Of a stretch of 49,240 nt of DNA, positions 26,881 to 36,295 are shown piece by piece. The translations under genes and the position numbers were made by a program. The stretch is from Aalborgiella sp040079635. GTDB lineage: Bacteria; Pseudomonadota; Gammaproteobacteria; Burkholderiales; Burkholderiaceae_C. The stretch lies in assembly GCA_040079635.1 (NCBI GenBank), contig JBEBJY010000014.1, positions 1 to 49,240 on the forward strand. Direction: 5' to 3'. The notes beneath the pieces are model-generated. The model was not told where the DNA came from, did not search any database, and saw only the letters and a list, made by a program, of their open reading frames with translations. Position 1 is the stretch's first letter. Every line of letters starts with the position of its first letter.

Positions 26881-28400
26881 AGCGCTACGCCTTCGTCTAG
26901 CTGTAATGCACGCTTCTTGTCTAACGCTATCACTTCCGTGTGGAATTCACGACCACGATGCTCGTAGTTATCAAACATATCCAAGCTGGCACATGCTGGC
27001 GATAAAAGTACAGCATCTCCATTCTGAGAGAATTTCTCAGCCGCTAATACTGCTTGTGCCATAGAATCAACCGATGCTTTTGGCACATCGACCTGCTTCA
27101 AAATATCAGCAATGATGGTCTTATCTTTACCGATAAAGACGACAGCTCTAGCAAACCTACTTACGACGTCTATGAGCGGTGAAAAATCTTGGCCTTTACC
27201 ATCGCCCCCTAATATCACCACTATTTTTCGAGCAATACCCAGCCCTGAAATAGCGGCAACGGTCGCGCCAACATTGGTGCCTTTGCTGTCATCAAAATAT
27301 TCAATACCATTGAATATCCCGATTGATTCAACACGATGCGGCTCACCTTTGTACTCGCGCAGGCCATACAACACACGAGAAATACTACAACCTACTGATT
27401 CTAATAAAGACAACGCAGCAAGCGCATTCAACATATTGTGCTGACCACGAAGCTGCAATGCATCTGTCGGCATGAGTCTTTGCATGCTCAACTCTATTGG
27501 TGACTCAATCAATGAGCGCTGTTTTTTTACAATAACATCATCAAAACTTGTGGCGCGGACTAACCAAGTCATGCCGTTGACTGATTCCAACCCATAATCA
27601 CCTAAACGATTTGGCAGGTCAGTCCCAAACGTGCAGAATTTTCTATTTTTATTTATTTTTCGGGCACTCGCCAACATACCCATAACAACTTCATCGTCAC
27701 GATTGATAACCATCATCGCCTGCGTGCCATACACATGCGATTTGGCGCCAATGTAAGAGCTCATTTCTTCATGCCAATCTAAATGATCTTGCGTCACGTT
27801 CAAAACGACGCCAGCAGTTGGCTCAAAATCAATAACATCATTCAACTGAAAACTACTCAATTCTAAAACCCAAACCTGTGGTAATTCAGCGCTTTTGATG
27901 CTTTCACTTAAAGTATCTAGTAAGCTAGGGCCAATATTTCCAGCTACAGCTACAGTCATATTTGCACAGGCAACTAATTTACCCGTTAGCGATGTGACTG
28001 TTGTTTTGCCATTGGTTCCCGTAATCGCCAAAACATTTGGTTTGTAAGCTTCTAACTCTTTCAAATCATGCAGGGCCAAAATGAACAAAGTCAGCTCATT
28101 ACCAGTGCGTATAGATTTATCTTTAGCAATTGAGAGAAGTTCATTTATATCGGCCGGCTTGATGCCAGGACTTACCAACAAATAATCGAACTTAACATTT
28201 TCCAACAATGCTGGTTGAAACTGGCTACAGACAAAGTGTGCCTGAGGAAGCTCTACTTTTAACTGGTTCAACTGTGGAGGATTAACGCGTGAATCAACAA
28301 CAGTAACTATTGCGCCATATTGCAGACACCAACGCGCCATCGCAAGACCGGATATCCCCAGTCCTAAAATCATGACGTTTTGATGTTTCAAAGATTTCAT
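26877..28400 (-). CDS. murD: UDP-N-acetylmuramoyl-L-alanine--D-glutamate ligase
   Basis: MurD adds D-Glu to UDP-MurNAc-L-Ala. The 507-residue protein has the N-terminal VMILGLGISGLAMARWC (residues 9-25), the ATP loop ITGTNGKTTVTSL near residue 128, NVTQDHLDWHEEMSSY near 205, and DDSKGTNVGAT near 370. It is about 60 residues longer than the E. coli enzyme, mostly from loops in the central domain, as is common in Burkholderiales. mraY ends 26 bp upstream. Confidence 0.96.
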   Translation of the reverse strand: MKSLKHQNVMILGLGISGLAMARWCLQYGAIVTVVDSRVNPPQLNQLKVELPQAHFVCSQFQPALLENVKFDYLLVSPGIKPADINELLSIAKDKSIRTGNELTLFILALHDLKELEAYKPNVLAITGTNGKTTVTSLTGKLVACANMTVAVAGNIGPSLLDTLSESIKSAELPQVWVLELSSFQLNDVIDFEPTAGVVLNVTQDHLDWHEEMSSYIGAKSHVYGTQAMMVINRDDEVVMGMLASARKINKNRKFCTFGTDLPNRLGDYGLESVNGMTWLVRATSFDDVIVKKQRSLIESPIELSMQRLMPTDALQLRGQHNMLNALAALSLLESVGCSISRVLYGLREYKGEPHRVESIGIFNGIEYFDDSKGTNVGATVAAISGLGIARKIVVILGGDGKGQDFSPLIDVVSRFARAVVFIGKDKTIIADILKQVDVPKASVDSMAQAVLAAEKFSQNGDAVLLSPACASLDMFDNYEHRGREFHTEVIALDKKRALQLDEGVAL

Positions 28401-28426
28401 TGATACTGATTTTTAAAATTATTTTT

Positions 28427-29605
28427 TTATCGTAGTTTTAAAGATGACAAACCAACCAAGCACAACAGCATGGTGATAATCCAAAAGCGCACAACAACTT
28501 GCGTTTCTTTCCAACCGCTTTTCTCATAATGATGATGTAAAGGAGCCATTTTTAAAATACGACGACCCTCGCCAAATTTCTTCTTTGTATATTTGAAATA
28601 ACTAACTTGCAGCATCACCGAGACAGCTTCAGCAACAAAAATTCCGCCCATGATGAACAAGACAATTTCTTGTCGAACAATAACTGCAATCGTTCCCAAA
28701 GCAGCTCCTAATGCCAGAGCACCTACATCCCCCATGAATATTTGGGCAGGATAAGTGTTGAACCACAAAAATGCCAAACCTGCGCCGGCCATAGCCGCGC
28801 AAAATATAAGCAACTCCCCTGAACCTGGAATGTATGGAAAAAATAAATATTTTGAATAAACTGCACTGCCTGTTACGTAAGCAAATACGCCTAAAGAGGA
28901 GCCAACCATCACGACCGGCATGATGGCGAGCCCATCTAACCCATCCGTTAAATTGACAGCATTGCTAGCGCCAACAATCACCAAATAAGTAAGTAGGACA
29001 AAACCAAATACGCCAAGCGGATAGTTGATCACTTTGACAAAAGGCACTTGCAAACCAGCTTTTGGGGGTAAATTAACATCAAATCCTGACTGTACCCATT
29101 TAAAAAACAAGTCCAGCACACGCATGTTTGATACTTCAGAAATACTGAATACTAGGTACAAAGCAGCCAGCAAACCAATAACGGACTGCCAAAAATATTT
29201 TTCCCTTGAACGCATGCCCTCAGGATCTTTATTAACAACCTTGCGCCAATCGTCCACCCAACCTATCGCGCCAAAACCTAAGGTTACAAACAATACAATC
29301 CAAACGAAGCGATTACTCAAATCAAACCACAACAAAGTCGATATAGCAATAGACAACAAAATTAACACACCACCCATCGTTGGTGTTCCACTTTTGACCA
29401 AATGCGTTTCCATGCCATAGCTTCGCACTTGTTGACCAATTTTTAAGGCGCGCAAACGATTGATAACATAAGGTCCTGCTAATAGTCCAATCATCAACGC
29501 AGTCAACGCAGCCATCACCGCACGAAACGTAATGTATTGAAATACTCTGAAAACTCCAAATTCAGGCGACAGCGTTTGCAACCATTGCGCCAAACTAAGC
29601 AACAT
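28427..29605 (-). CDS. mraY: Phospho-N-acetylmuramoyl-pentapeptide transferase
   Basis: MraY makes lipid I by moving phospho-MurNAc-pentapeptide to undecaprenyl phosphate. I place the start at the ATG at 29605 (MLLSLAQWLQTL), giving 392 residues and an 11-base overlap with murF; the open frame extends to 29656. Multiple transmembrane helices and the motifs GTPTMGG, NLTDGLDGLA (catalytic Asp) and APLHHHYEKSGW are intact. Confidence 0.97.
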   Translation of the reverse strand: MLLSLAQWLQTLSPEFGVFRVFQYITFRAVMAALTALMIGLLAGPYVINRLRALKIGQQVRSYGMETHLVKSGTPTMGGVLILLSIAISTLLWFDLSNRFVWIVLFVTLGFGAIGWVDDWRKVVNKDPEGMRSREKYFWQSVIGLLAALYLVFSISEVSNMRVLDLFFKWVQSGFDVNLPPKAGLQVPFVKVINYPLGVFGFVLLTYLVIVGASNAVNLTDGLDGLAIMPVVMVGSSLGVFAYVTGSAVYSKYLFFPYIPGSGELLIFCAAMAGAGLAFLWFNTYPAQIFMGDVGALALGAALGTIAVIVRQEIVLFIMGGIFVAEAVSVMLQVSYFKYTKKKFGEGRRILKMAPLHHHYEKSGWKETQVVVRFWIITMLLCLVGLSSLKLR

Positions 29606-31016
29606 GGGTGTTCTCCTTATTCTTCTTATTTTTATCTTCTTGCATGTCAAATGCAACGATGTGATTGCTGGCTCGTTCCATCTTCATGAAACGTGAACCT
29701 TTGACCAAAATGCTGCTTACGCTCCTGAGCTCGATGGCGACTGCCTCATTCAACGCTTCAATTGAGTTGAAATGTTCTGCACCCTTGAAATGCTTGGCTG
29801 CTTCTGCTGAGAGTTCGCCAAAAGTAAATAATCTTTCAATCTTCTTAGCTTGCGCGTACTCGCCAGCTTCAGCATGAAACGCTAAACCTTGTTCGCCTAC
29901 TTCACCCATATCACCCATCACAATCAATCGCGGAGCTTGCATTTCAGCAAGTGAATCAATCGCAACTTTCATCGAATCAGGGTTTGAGTTATAGGTATCG
30001 TCAATCAAAAGAATATCTCTCCCGTAGCAATTCAGCTGCTGTGTGAACGATCTACCTTTAACAGGACGGAATGCTTGCAGCCCTTGCACGATGTCTTTTG
30101 GCGAAACTTTTGCAGCAATAGCGCAAGCAATCGCAGCCAATGAATTTTTAACGTTATGTCGACCTGCAATGCTTAAGCAATAGCTAATTTCCCCCAATGG
30201 TGTTTCAGCAACGACGTGCCACTGTCCATTGCCCCAATCTACCTTAGAACAATATACATCTGCCACTTTATTTGGCTCGCTAGCCAAAGCAAACGTCAGC
30301 GACTTTCGATTATCAGCTAACGTTTTCCACAGCTCACAGTAGTCATCATCTGCAGGAAATACGGCAACACCATCGTTTGACAAGGCCGATATGACTGAGC
30401 CATTTTCATGCGCTACAGCCTCAACGCTGACCATAAACTCTAAATGCTCTCGTTGGGCATTGTTCACTAACGCTACTGTTGGTTTTGCAATGTTTGCCAA
30501 GTAAGCAATTTCACCTGGGTGATTCATCCCCAGTTCAACCACCGCGATTTTGTGCCCTTCGTTCAACCGTAACAAGGTCAAAGGCACGCCGATATCGTTG
30601 TTTAAATTACCTATCGTGGCTAATGAAGCTTGACCCGCATGTACATTCAAAATTGAAGCCAGCATTTGTGTCACCGTTGTTTTGCCATTGCTGCCCGTTA
30701 CCGCAATCAAGGGCAACGAATATTGCTGACGCCAGTTAGCAGCAATTTGCCCCAGTGCTATCTTGGTATCCGGCACTTCTAATCCATGAATGCCGTTTGC
30801 ATCACAGCCATGTTGGGCTATGACGGCTACAGCACCTTTGGCCACAGCTTCTTTAACAAAAGAATTGCCATCAAATTGGTCACCGTTCAGCGCAACAAAC
30901 AAATCGCCCTGTTGAATCGTGCGCGTATCGGTATGTATGCGTCCAACGATGGTTTCTGAGTTGCCGAATAATTTAGAACCATCCAGCCAAGCATATAATT
31001 TTCCTAGCGTGATCAT
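29595..31016 (-). CDS. murF: UDP-MurNAc-tripeptide--D-alanyl-D-alanine ligase
   Basis: MurF attaches D-Ala-D-Ala to complete the pentapeptide. The 473-residue protein has TDTRTIQQGDLFVAL (about residues 28-44), the ATP loop VTGSNGKTTVTQML near residue 105, ELGMNHPGEIAYL near 165, and DDTYNSNPDSMK near 330. The start overlaps the murE stop by ATGA. The C-terminal tail is lysine/asparagine-rich. Confidence 0.97.
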   Translation of the reverse strand: MITLGKLYAWLDGSKLFGNSETIVGRIHTDTRTIQQGDLFVALNGDQFDGNSFVKEAVAKGAVAVIAQHGCDANGIHGLEVPDTKIALGQIAANWRQQYSLPLIAVTGSNGKTTVTQMLASILNVHAGQASLATIGNLNNDIGVPLTLLRLNEGHKIAVVELGMNHPGEIAYLANIAKPTVALVNNAQREHLEFMVSVEAVAHENGSVISALSNDGVAVFPADDDYCELWKTLADNRKSLTFALASEPNKVADVYCSKVDWGNGQWHVVAETPLGEISYCLSIAGRHNVKNSLAAIACAIAAKVSPKDIVQGLQAFRPVKGRSFTQQLNCYGRDILLIDDTYNSNPDSMKVAIDSLAEMQAPRLIVMGDMGEVGEQGLAFHAEAGEYAQAKKIERLFTFGELSAEAAKHFKGAEHFNSIEALNEAVAIELRSVSSILVKGSRFMKMERASNHIVAFDMQEDKNKKNKENTHVA

Positions 31017-32533
31017 GCTGCCACCTCGATGGAAACTGAGTTGCCTGACAACACCTGAATAGCTTGCTCTTTGTCTGAAAAGTAGGTTTTGACACCCAAC
31101 TCGTCTTGGTAGTTTTCGTGCCCTTTTCCCGCAATCAGGATGACATCGTTTGGATGTGCATTTTTGATAGTTTGAGCAATGGCTGTCGCGCGATTTGATT
31201 CAATGACAACATTTAACTGAGACTTGAAACCAGCAACAATGTGACTCAAAATCAACTCAGTTTTTTCATGTCGTGAATTATCAGCAGTTACCACGACCGC
31301 GTCGGAATATGTTTGCGCCATTTCCGCCATCAATGGTCTCTTGCTGGCGTCTCGATTGCCACCACAGCCAAATATGCAAATCAACTTCCCACCACGTGTT
31401 TGGGCTGTTGGTCGCAGCGCAACGAGCGCCTGTTTCAATGCATCAGGCGTGTGCGCGTAATCAACCACCACCAAAGGCTTCGCATCTACCGCTACGACAT
31501 CCATTCTTCCTGGAACCGCTGTTAATGATTTGCAGGCCTCGACACAAGCCGATAGTTCAATACCACCTGCTCGCATGGCAGCTATAACACCAAGCATGTT
31601 TGAAACATTGTATTTACCGAAAAATTTAGTTTCAATTGAATACGCGTCAACATCTTCATGAATCTTGAACTTCAAGCCATTTTTTGTATATTCAATATCA
31701 GATGCCGTGAGACGCGCCGGACGATCAATTGCTACCGTCCAAATATCTATTTTTTGACTATTTAACGATTTAACTAATTCCAACCCTTTAGCATCATCAA
31801 TATTAATAATTGCAGTTTTTAAAGTCGACCACTTGAATAATTTTAATTTAGCACCCCAATATGCTTGCATACTGCCATGATAATCAAGATGATCCTGCGT
31901 GAAATTTGTAAATATTGCTACTTTGATATCTGTGCCATCTAGCCGGTGCTCCTCTATACCAATCGAAGATGCTTCGATGGCGCAATATTTAAATCCTTGA
32001 TCTAAATACTCACGAAACTTCTTGTGTAAAAGTACCGGATCAGGCGTTGTCAAACCCGTGGATTCAACTGCATTTGGCACGCCGATACCCAAGGTACCCA
32101 CCATAAAACATTTTGTTGATGCCTGAGGATTATTATCATTGACAGCTTGCAACGCCTGCGACAACCACCAAGCTGTCGTCGTTTTACCATTAGTACCTGT
32201 AATTGCATGAACATTTAACGCTCTAGCCGGCGTATTCATTGCCTTAGCAGCTATTAAACCTATAGCGCTTTTCAAACCAAAATAAGTGGCAATTTTGTCT
32301 TGTTCTGTGATACTTTCTAACGCTTCTGTATTTAACCCAGAATATTCTACAAGACAGGCTGCAGCACCTTTTTCTACTGCGGATTTAACATACTGCCTAC
32401 CATCAACAGCCGCACCTGGCCAAGCGATAAAACCATCGCCCGTTTGAATATCGCGACTATCAACGCGCAGCTCTCCAGTCACTCTGGTTTTCAACCAATT
32501 GACAGCTTCTGCTGGATTATTGAGTTGAATCAT
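31013..32533 (-). CDS. murE: UDP-MurNAc-L-Ala-D-Glu--meso-diaminopimelate ligase
   Basis: MurE adds the third residue of the stem peptide. The 506-residue protein has DSRDIQTGDGFIAWPG (about 25-40), the ATP loop ITGTNGKTTTAWWL near residue 115, NFTQDHLDYHGSM near 215, and DYAHTPDALKQAL near 345. The diaminopimelate-recognition motif, normally DNPR, reads DNSR (TADNSRHE, near residue 425): the arginine is kept but the proline is replaced. Its ATG shares one base with the ftsI stop (TAATG). Confidence 0.96.
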   Translation of the reverse strand: MIQLNNPAEAVNWLKTRVTGELRVDSRDIQTGDGFIAWPGAAVDGRQYVKSAVEKGAAACLVEYSGLNTEALESITEQDKIATYFGLKSAIGLIAAKAMNTPARALNVHAITGTNGKTTTAWWLSQALQAVNDNNPQASTKCFMVGTLGIGVPNAVESTGLTTPDPVLLHKKFREYLDQGFKYCAIEASSIGIEEHRLDGTDIKVAIFTNFTQDHLDYHGSMQAYWGAKLKLFKWSTLKTAIINIDDAKGLELVKSLNSQKIDIWTVAIDRPARLTASDIEYTKNGLKFKIHEDVDAYSIETKFFGKYNVSNMLGVIAAMRAGGIELSACVEACKSLTAVPGRMDVVAVDAKPLVVVDYAHTPDALKQALVALRPTAQTRGGKLICIFGCGGNRDASKRPLMAEMAQTYSDAVVVTADNSRHEKTELILSHIVAGFKSQLNVVIESNRATAIAQTIKNAHPNDVILIAGKGHENYQDELGVKTYFSDKEQAIQVLSGNSVSIEVAA

Positions 32534-34269
32534 TAAAATGACTCCTCAACTGCAGCATATATTAATTGTGGTTTGACATTAATATCTGGTTGCACACCTA
32601 ATATGCGTAATGTTTGTTGCACTGTTTCACTAAATACCGGCGCAGCAACATCACCACCAAAATATTTACCATTTTTAGGCTCTTCAATCATGACTGCAAC
32701 CACAATACGCGGATTTTCTATGGGCGCCATTCCTACAAAGAAACCCCTGTATTTTTTACTGGCATAGCCTTTACCTTCTTGAATATGTGCTGTACCAGTT
32801 TTTCCACCAACGGAATAGCCCATCGTTTGCGCTTTCTGAGCCGTACCACCAGCGCTAGTTGCCATATTTAGCATGTTGCGCACTGCAATAGCATGATTCG
32901 GTTTAAACACAGGTACACCTGCAACACGCTCACTAGATTTGGTTAACGTCAACGGTATGATTTCGCCATCACGCGCAAACACGCTGTATGCGTGCGCCAA
33001 TTGAAACAAACTGCAAGACAAACCATAGCCATAGCTCATGGTGGCTTGCTCAATGGGCCGCCAAGTTTTATGAGAACGTAATTTGCCGCCAACAACACCT
33101 GGGAACGTTAATTGAGGCTTTTGACCAAAACCCAATTGGTCATACATCGTCCACATATCTTTGGGCTGCGTTTGCATCGCAAGTTTTACGATGCCCACAT
33201 TGCTTGATTTTTGAATAATTTGATTGACTGTTAAAGCGCCTTGGGGATGTGCATCCGATATGGTCGCACCGCCAACTGTCATGCGACCCGGCGCAGTTTG
33301 AATGACGGTTTCCGGTTTCACAAAGCCGCGCTCTAAAGCCAAAGCAGCGATGAATGGTTTCATAGTAGAACCAGGCTCAAACGTGTCTGATAGCGCTCTG
33401 TTTCTCAGCTGTGCGCCATTCATGCCCTCTTTTTTGCTGGTGTTGTTACCAACAGGGTAATTCGCAAGTGCGAGAACTTCACCGGTCACCACATCAATCA
33501 CCACAGCACTACCAGAGTTCGCTTTGTGCTCTACAACGGCATCACGCAGTTTTTGAAATGCAAAAAACTGGATTCTGCTGTCAATACTGAGTTGTTGATC
33601 TTTACCGGCTGTCGGCGGGCGCTGTTCGCCAATGTTTTCTACGACTTGTCCTAGCCTATTTTTAATGACTTTGCGTGAACCCGTTTGCCCAGCCAATTCA
33701 TGGTTAAAAGCCAACTCCACACCACCCAAACCTTTACCATCCACATTGGCATAGCCCATGATAGAGGCGGCCGAATCACCCTCAGGGTACTTACGCTTGT
33801 ATTCGTTGCGCAGATAGACGCCTTTGATGCCTAAGGCTTCAATAGCTTTAGCATTCACCTCATCGACCTGGCGCTTCAACCAAACAAAGCTCTTGTCCTC
33901 ATCGTTCAGTTTTTGCGACAACTCTACTTTTGGTATGTCCAATAATTTGGCCAACTTAACCAGTTTGACATCATCAATTTCTACATCTTCTGGAATTGCC
34001 CAAACACTGGGTGCCAGCACGCTTGAGGCAAGAATCAAACCGTTGCGATCTAAAATTTTTCCGCGATTGGCGGGTAAATCCAAAGTCCGCACAAAGCGCA
34101 CCTCTCCTTGACGTTTGAAGAAGTTGTTGTTGATGACTTGTATGTACGCAGCACGACCAATCAATCCCACAAAGCCAATAGCAATCACAGCAACGATAAA
34201 TTTACTGCGCCAGACAGGTGTTTTACTTGTCAGCAATGGGCTTGAAGCGTAGTTGATACTGCGGCTCAT
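32533..34269 (-). CDS. ftsI: Septal peptidoglycan transpeptidase FtsI (PBP3)
   Basis: FtsI cross-links septal peptidoglycan. The 578-residue protein has one N-terminal transmembrane helix (about residues 23-43) and the dimerisation domain with RGKILDRNGLILASS near residue 55. The transpeptidase motifs are FEPGSTMKPF (catalytic Ser), KSSNVG and GGKTGTAHI, in order. It overlaps ftsL by ATGA. The C-terminal tail after the transpeptidase domain is short. Confidence 0.97.
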   Translation of the reverse strand: MSRSINYASSPLLTSKTPVWRSKFIVAVIAIGFVGLIGRAAYIQVINNNFFKRQGEVRFVRTLDLPANRGKILDRNGLILASSVLAPSVWAIPEDVEIDDVKLVKLAKLLDIPKVELSQKLNDEDKSFVWLKRQVDEVNAKAIEALGIKGVYLRNEYKRKYPEGDSAASIMGYANVDGKGLGGVELAFNHELAGQTGSRKVIKNRLGQVVENIGEQRPPTAGKDQQLSIDSRIQFFAFQKLRDAVVEHKANSGSAVVIDVVTGEVLALANYPVGNNTSKKEGMNGAQLRNRALSDTFEPGSTMKPFIAALALERGFVKPETVIQTAPGRMTVGGATISDAHPQGALTVNQIIQKSSNVGIVKLAMQTQPKDMWTMYDQLGFGQKPQLTFPGVVGGKLRSHKTWRPIEQATMSYGYGLSCSLFQLAHAYSVFARDGEIIPLTLTKSSERVAGVPVFKPNHAIAVRNMLNMATSAGGTAQKAQTMGYSVGGKTGTAHIQEGKGYASKKYRGFFVGMAPIENPRIVVAVMIEEPKNGKYFGGDVAAPVFSETVQQTLRILGVQPDINVKPQLIYAAVEESF

Positions 34270-34571
34270 TTTGCAGCCTCCACAGTCACTTCTGGCGTTT
34301 TTCCTACAGCTGGATTACTGATGTATTGCGTCACAGCGGGCGTGGCTGAGCGCATTTGCAGCTTCTCTTTAGCCAGCTTTTCAATAATCAAAGGCGTGGC
34401 TTGTGCACGGCTTTCTACTTGCAACGCGGTATGTGTCAGTTCTAATTTTTTAACTTCAACAGTCGCTTTCTCTATCGCAACAAACAGCTGTCTTGATTCA
34501 TACTGAACTTTAACGATGTAAAGCATCGTCGCCAAGAGCGCCGCTAGCAAAATAAAATTAATGCGAATCAT
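34266..34571 (-). CDS. ftsL: Cell division protein FtsL
   Basis: This is a 101-residue bitopic protein with a transmembrane helix at residues 4-20 (INFILLAALLATMLYIV). A periplasmic coiled-coil follows (about 22-75), which pairs with FtsB and binds FtsQ. Sequence conservation in FtsL is low; the identification rests on size, topology and position between rsmH and ftsI. It overlaps both neighbours by ATGA. Confidence 0.9.
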   Translation of the reverse strand: MIRINFILLAALLATMLYIVKVQYESRQLFVAIEKATVEVKKLELTHTALQVESRAQATPLIIEKLAKEKLQMRSATPAVTQYISNPAVGKTPEVTVEAAK

Positions 34572-35482
34572 GCGGATAGCCTTTCAGCAACGCGCATCAC
34601 CGCACTGCGTGAACGCACATTGGCACTCACCTCTGCAGCGCTAGCTTTAACTCTACCCAATGCTTTTAGTTTCATCGCTTTGTTAGATGCAACAGGTACA
34701 CGTCTATCAAACTCTTCTTTTGAATGTTTGGCAATGAATTGCTTAACAATACGATCTTCCAAAGAATGAAAACTGATCACCACCAAGCGACCTCCAGGCT
34801 TGAGCACATCCAAACTCGCTTCTAACGCTTGCTGCAGCTCTTCAAGCTCTGCATTGATGAAAATCCGAAAAGCCTGAAATGTGCGCGTTGCTGGATTCTG
34901 GCCCTGCTCGCGAGTTTTGACCGTGTCAGCCACGAGGCGGGCCAACTGTGCGGTGGTTGAAATGGGGTGCCCTTCTTCCCTGCGAGTAACAATCGCTTTT
35001 GCAATAGGGCTAGCAAACCGTTCTTCACCGTAGTCACGTATCACCTCCGTTATTTGAGTTACATCCGCTGTTAAAAGCCATTGCGCAACCGTTTGGCCGC
35101 GTGTGGTGTCCATGCGCATATCAAGCGGCGCATCAAACCGAAAACTAAAACCGCGCTCAGGTGTGTCGATTTGAGGTGAGCTCACACCTAAATCCATCAA
35201 CAAGCCCGCAGCACTACCATGCGACAAATCGCCTACATACTTGAAACCTTCATGGCGAATCGACAAGCGAGCATCGTCGATAGCTTCCGCCACCGCGATA
35301 GCAGCTGGATCTTTGTCAAAAATCACCAATTCCCCTTTGGGACTCAATTTCGACAAAATGAGTTTTGAATGCCCACCGCGCCCGAAAGTGGCATCTACAT
35401 ACATAGCATCTGCGTCAGTGATCAAGGCCTCTACAGCCTCATCCAACAGAACGGTGGTGTGTTGCAAGGACGTAGTTGTCAT
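34568..35482 (-). CDS. rsmH: 16S rRNA (cytosine(1402)-N(4))-methyltransferase RsmH
   Basis: RsmH (MraW) methylates N4 of C1402 in the ribosomal P site. The 304-residue protein has HTTVLLDEAVEAL (residues 8-20), the SAM-binding YVDATFGRGGHSKLIL (about 28-43), LLMDLGVSSPQIDTPERGFSF near residue 95, and the C-terminal VVISFHSLEDRIVKQF. It overlaps mraZ and ftsL by ATGA. Confidence 0.97.
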   Translation of the reverse strand: MTTTSLQHTTVLLDEAVEALITDADAMYVDATFGRGGHSKLILSKLSPKGELVIFDKDPAAIAVAEAIDDARLSIRHEGFKYVGDLSHGSAAGLLMDLGVSSPQIDTPERGFSFRFDAPLDMRMDTTRGQTVAQWLLTADVTQITEVIRDYGEERFASPIAKAIVTRREEGHPISTTAQLARLVADTVKTREQGQNPATRTFQAFRIFINAELEELQQALEASLDVLKPGGRLVVISFHSLEDRIVKQFIAKHSKEEFDRRVPVASNKAMKLKALGRVKASAAEVSANVRSRSAVMRVAERLSA

Positions 35483-35925
35483 TGCGCAGAAAAAGTAATG
35501 TTCGCGAACTCAGCAGGCGGCACTTCCCGCATACTTTTCTTGCTTAAAGCATCAAGAGCATCATAGGCAACCTTATCCCATAGCTCGAAATAAGGCCCCA
35601 TGCCCCGCAGCGTAGTCTCTTTGGATAGACCAGCGGCTTCGCGCAATTCTGGAGAAATCAATATACGACCCGTTCCATCGAGCTCTACCGTTGACGCATT
35701 ACTTAAATACAAACGTTTAAGCGGCAGTGAAGACATCGGCAATGCAATAATCTTGGCACTGAAAGCATCCCAAGCGGGCTGAGGAAAAATCATGAGACAG
35801 CCTTCGTAATGCTGCGTGATTGTGACCTGCCCTTTACACAAGGCCATCAGCGCTTCATGGTGGCGCGTTGGTACGGAAAGCCGACCTTTCGCATCCAAAC
35901 TCAATGATGAAGCGCTAAAAAACAC
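35479..35925 (-). CDS. mraZ: Transcriptional regulator MraZ
   Basis: MraZ is a ring-forming AbrB-like DNA-binding protein that controls its own dcw operon. The likely start is the GTG at 35925 (reads FFSASSLSLDAKGRLSVP), 148 residues, with AAGG about ten bases upstream; a TTG at 35934 is in frame. The two MraZ repeats show the D-x-K-G-R (residues 11-15) and D-x-x-G-R signatures (LDGTGRILI near residue 85). The candidate operator lies 45-75 bp upstream of the GTG. Confidence 0.95.
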   Translation of the reverse strand: MFFSASSLSLDAKGRLSVPTRHHEALMALCKGQVTITQHYEGCLMIFPQPAWDAFSAKIIALPMSSLPLKRLYLSNASTVELDGTGRILISPELREAAGLSKETTLRGMGPYFELWDKVAYDALDALSKKSMREVPPAEFANITFSAQ

Positions 35926-35970
35926 GTTGTCCAAGCCTTAGAAGAATAATTCAATGAAACACAGAGTAAA

Positions 35971-36000
35971 AATGCACTTTTCACCACAAATATGCACTTT
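35971..36000 (-). promoter_or_regulatory. Candidate MraZ operator: three 10-bp-phased GTG boxes
   Basis: Read on the minus strand, three consecutive 10-bp units each carry GTG at positions 4-6. Units one and three are AAAGTGCATA and AAAGTGCATT; the middle has GTGGT. MraZ of E. coli binds repeated TGGGN boxes with 5-nt spacers, a 10-bp period. Mollicute MraZ is reported to bind AAAGTG-type boxes with the same period. The array begins at about +1 of the promoter at 36006-36033. Confidence 0.65.
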
Positions 36001-36005
36001 TTTGA

Positions 36006-36033
36006 ACTATATCAGGAAATAATTCTTTGACAA
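36006..36033 (-). promoter_or_regulatory. dcw (mraZ) promoter
   Basis: The minus strand shows TTGTCA (36033-36028) and TATAGT (36011-36006) with a 16-bp spacer, a good sigma-70 pair. Transcription would start near 35999, immediately at the MraZ boxes, about 75 bases upstream of the mraZ start codon. Confidence 0.65.
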
Positions 36034-36295
36034 CGTATTTTAACTGAAAATATTTCAATTAAATCAAAGACTTAGAGAGCTATTTTAAAAATAAAAATAA
36101 AAAAACTATACAAAATAACGACTTACAGCAATCACTGAAAGTGGTGCTTTATCATGCAATAAGAATGTAAAAGTTGTAGTGTGAAAATACTGTTGAAAAA
36201 CCAAACAACAGCGTTGCCACATTTATCACGCCAAACACGTTGTCGTGGCATGTTTAAACAAGTATCTGAACCGCGTTAATACGGTTAAATACGGT
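36034..36295 (-). other. Remainder of the AT-rich intergenic region upstream of mraZ
   Basis: No ORF is supported. A stem CTGTTG (36190-36195) with CAACAG (36206-36211), and a CCGCG/CGCGG pairing close to the stop of the upstream gene, could end transcription from dksA, but neither has a strong U-tract. A direct repeat AATACGGTT occurs twice at about 36279-36295. Confidence 0.4.
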
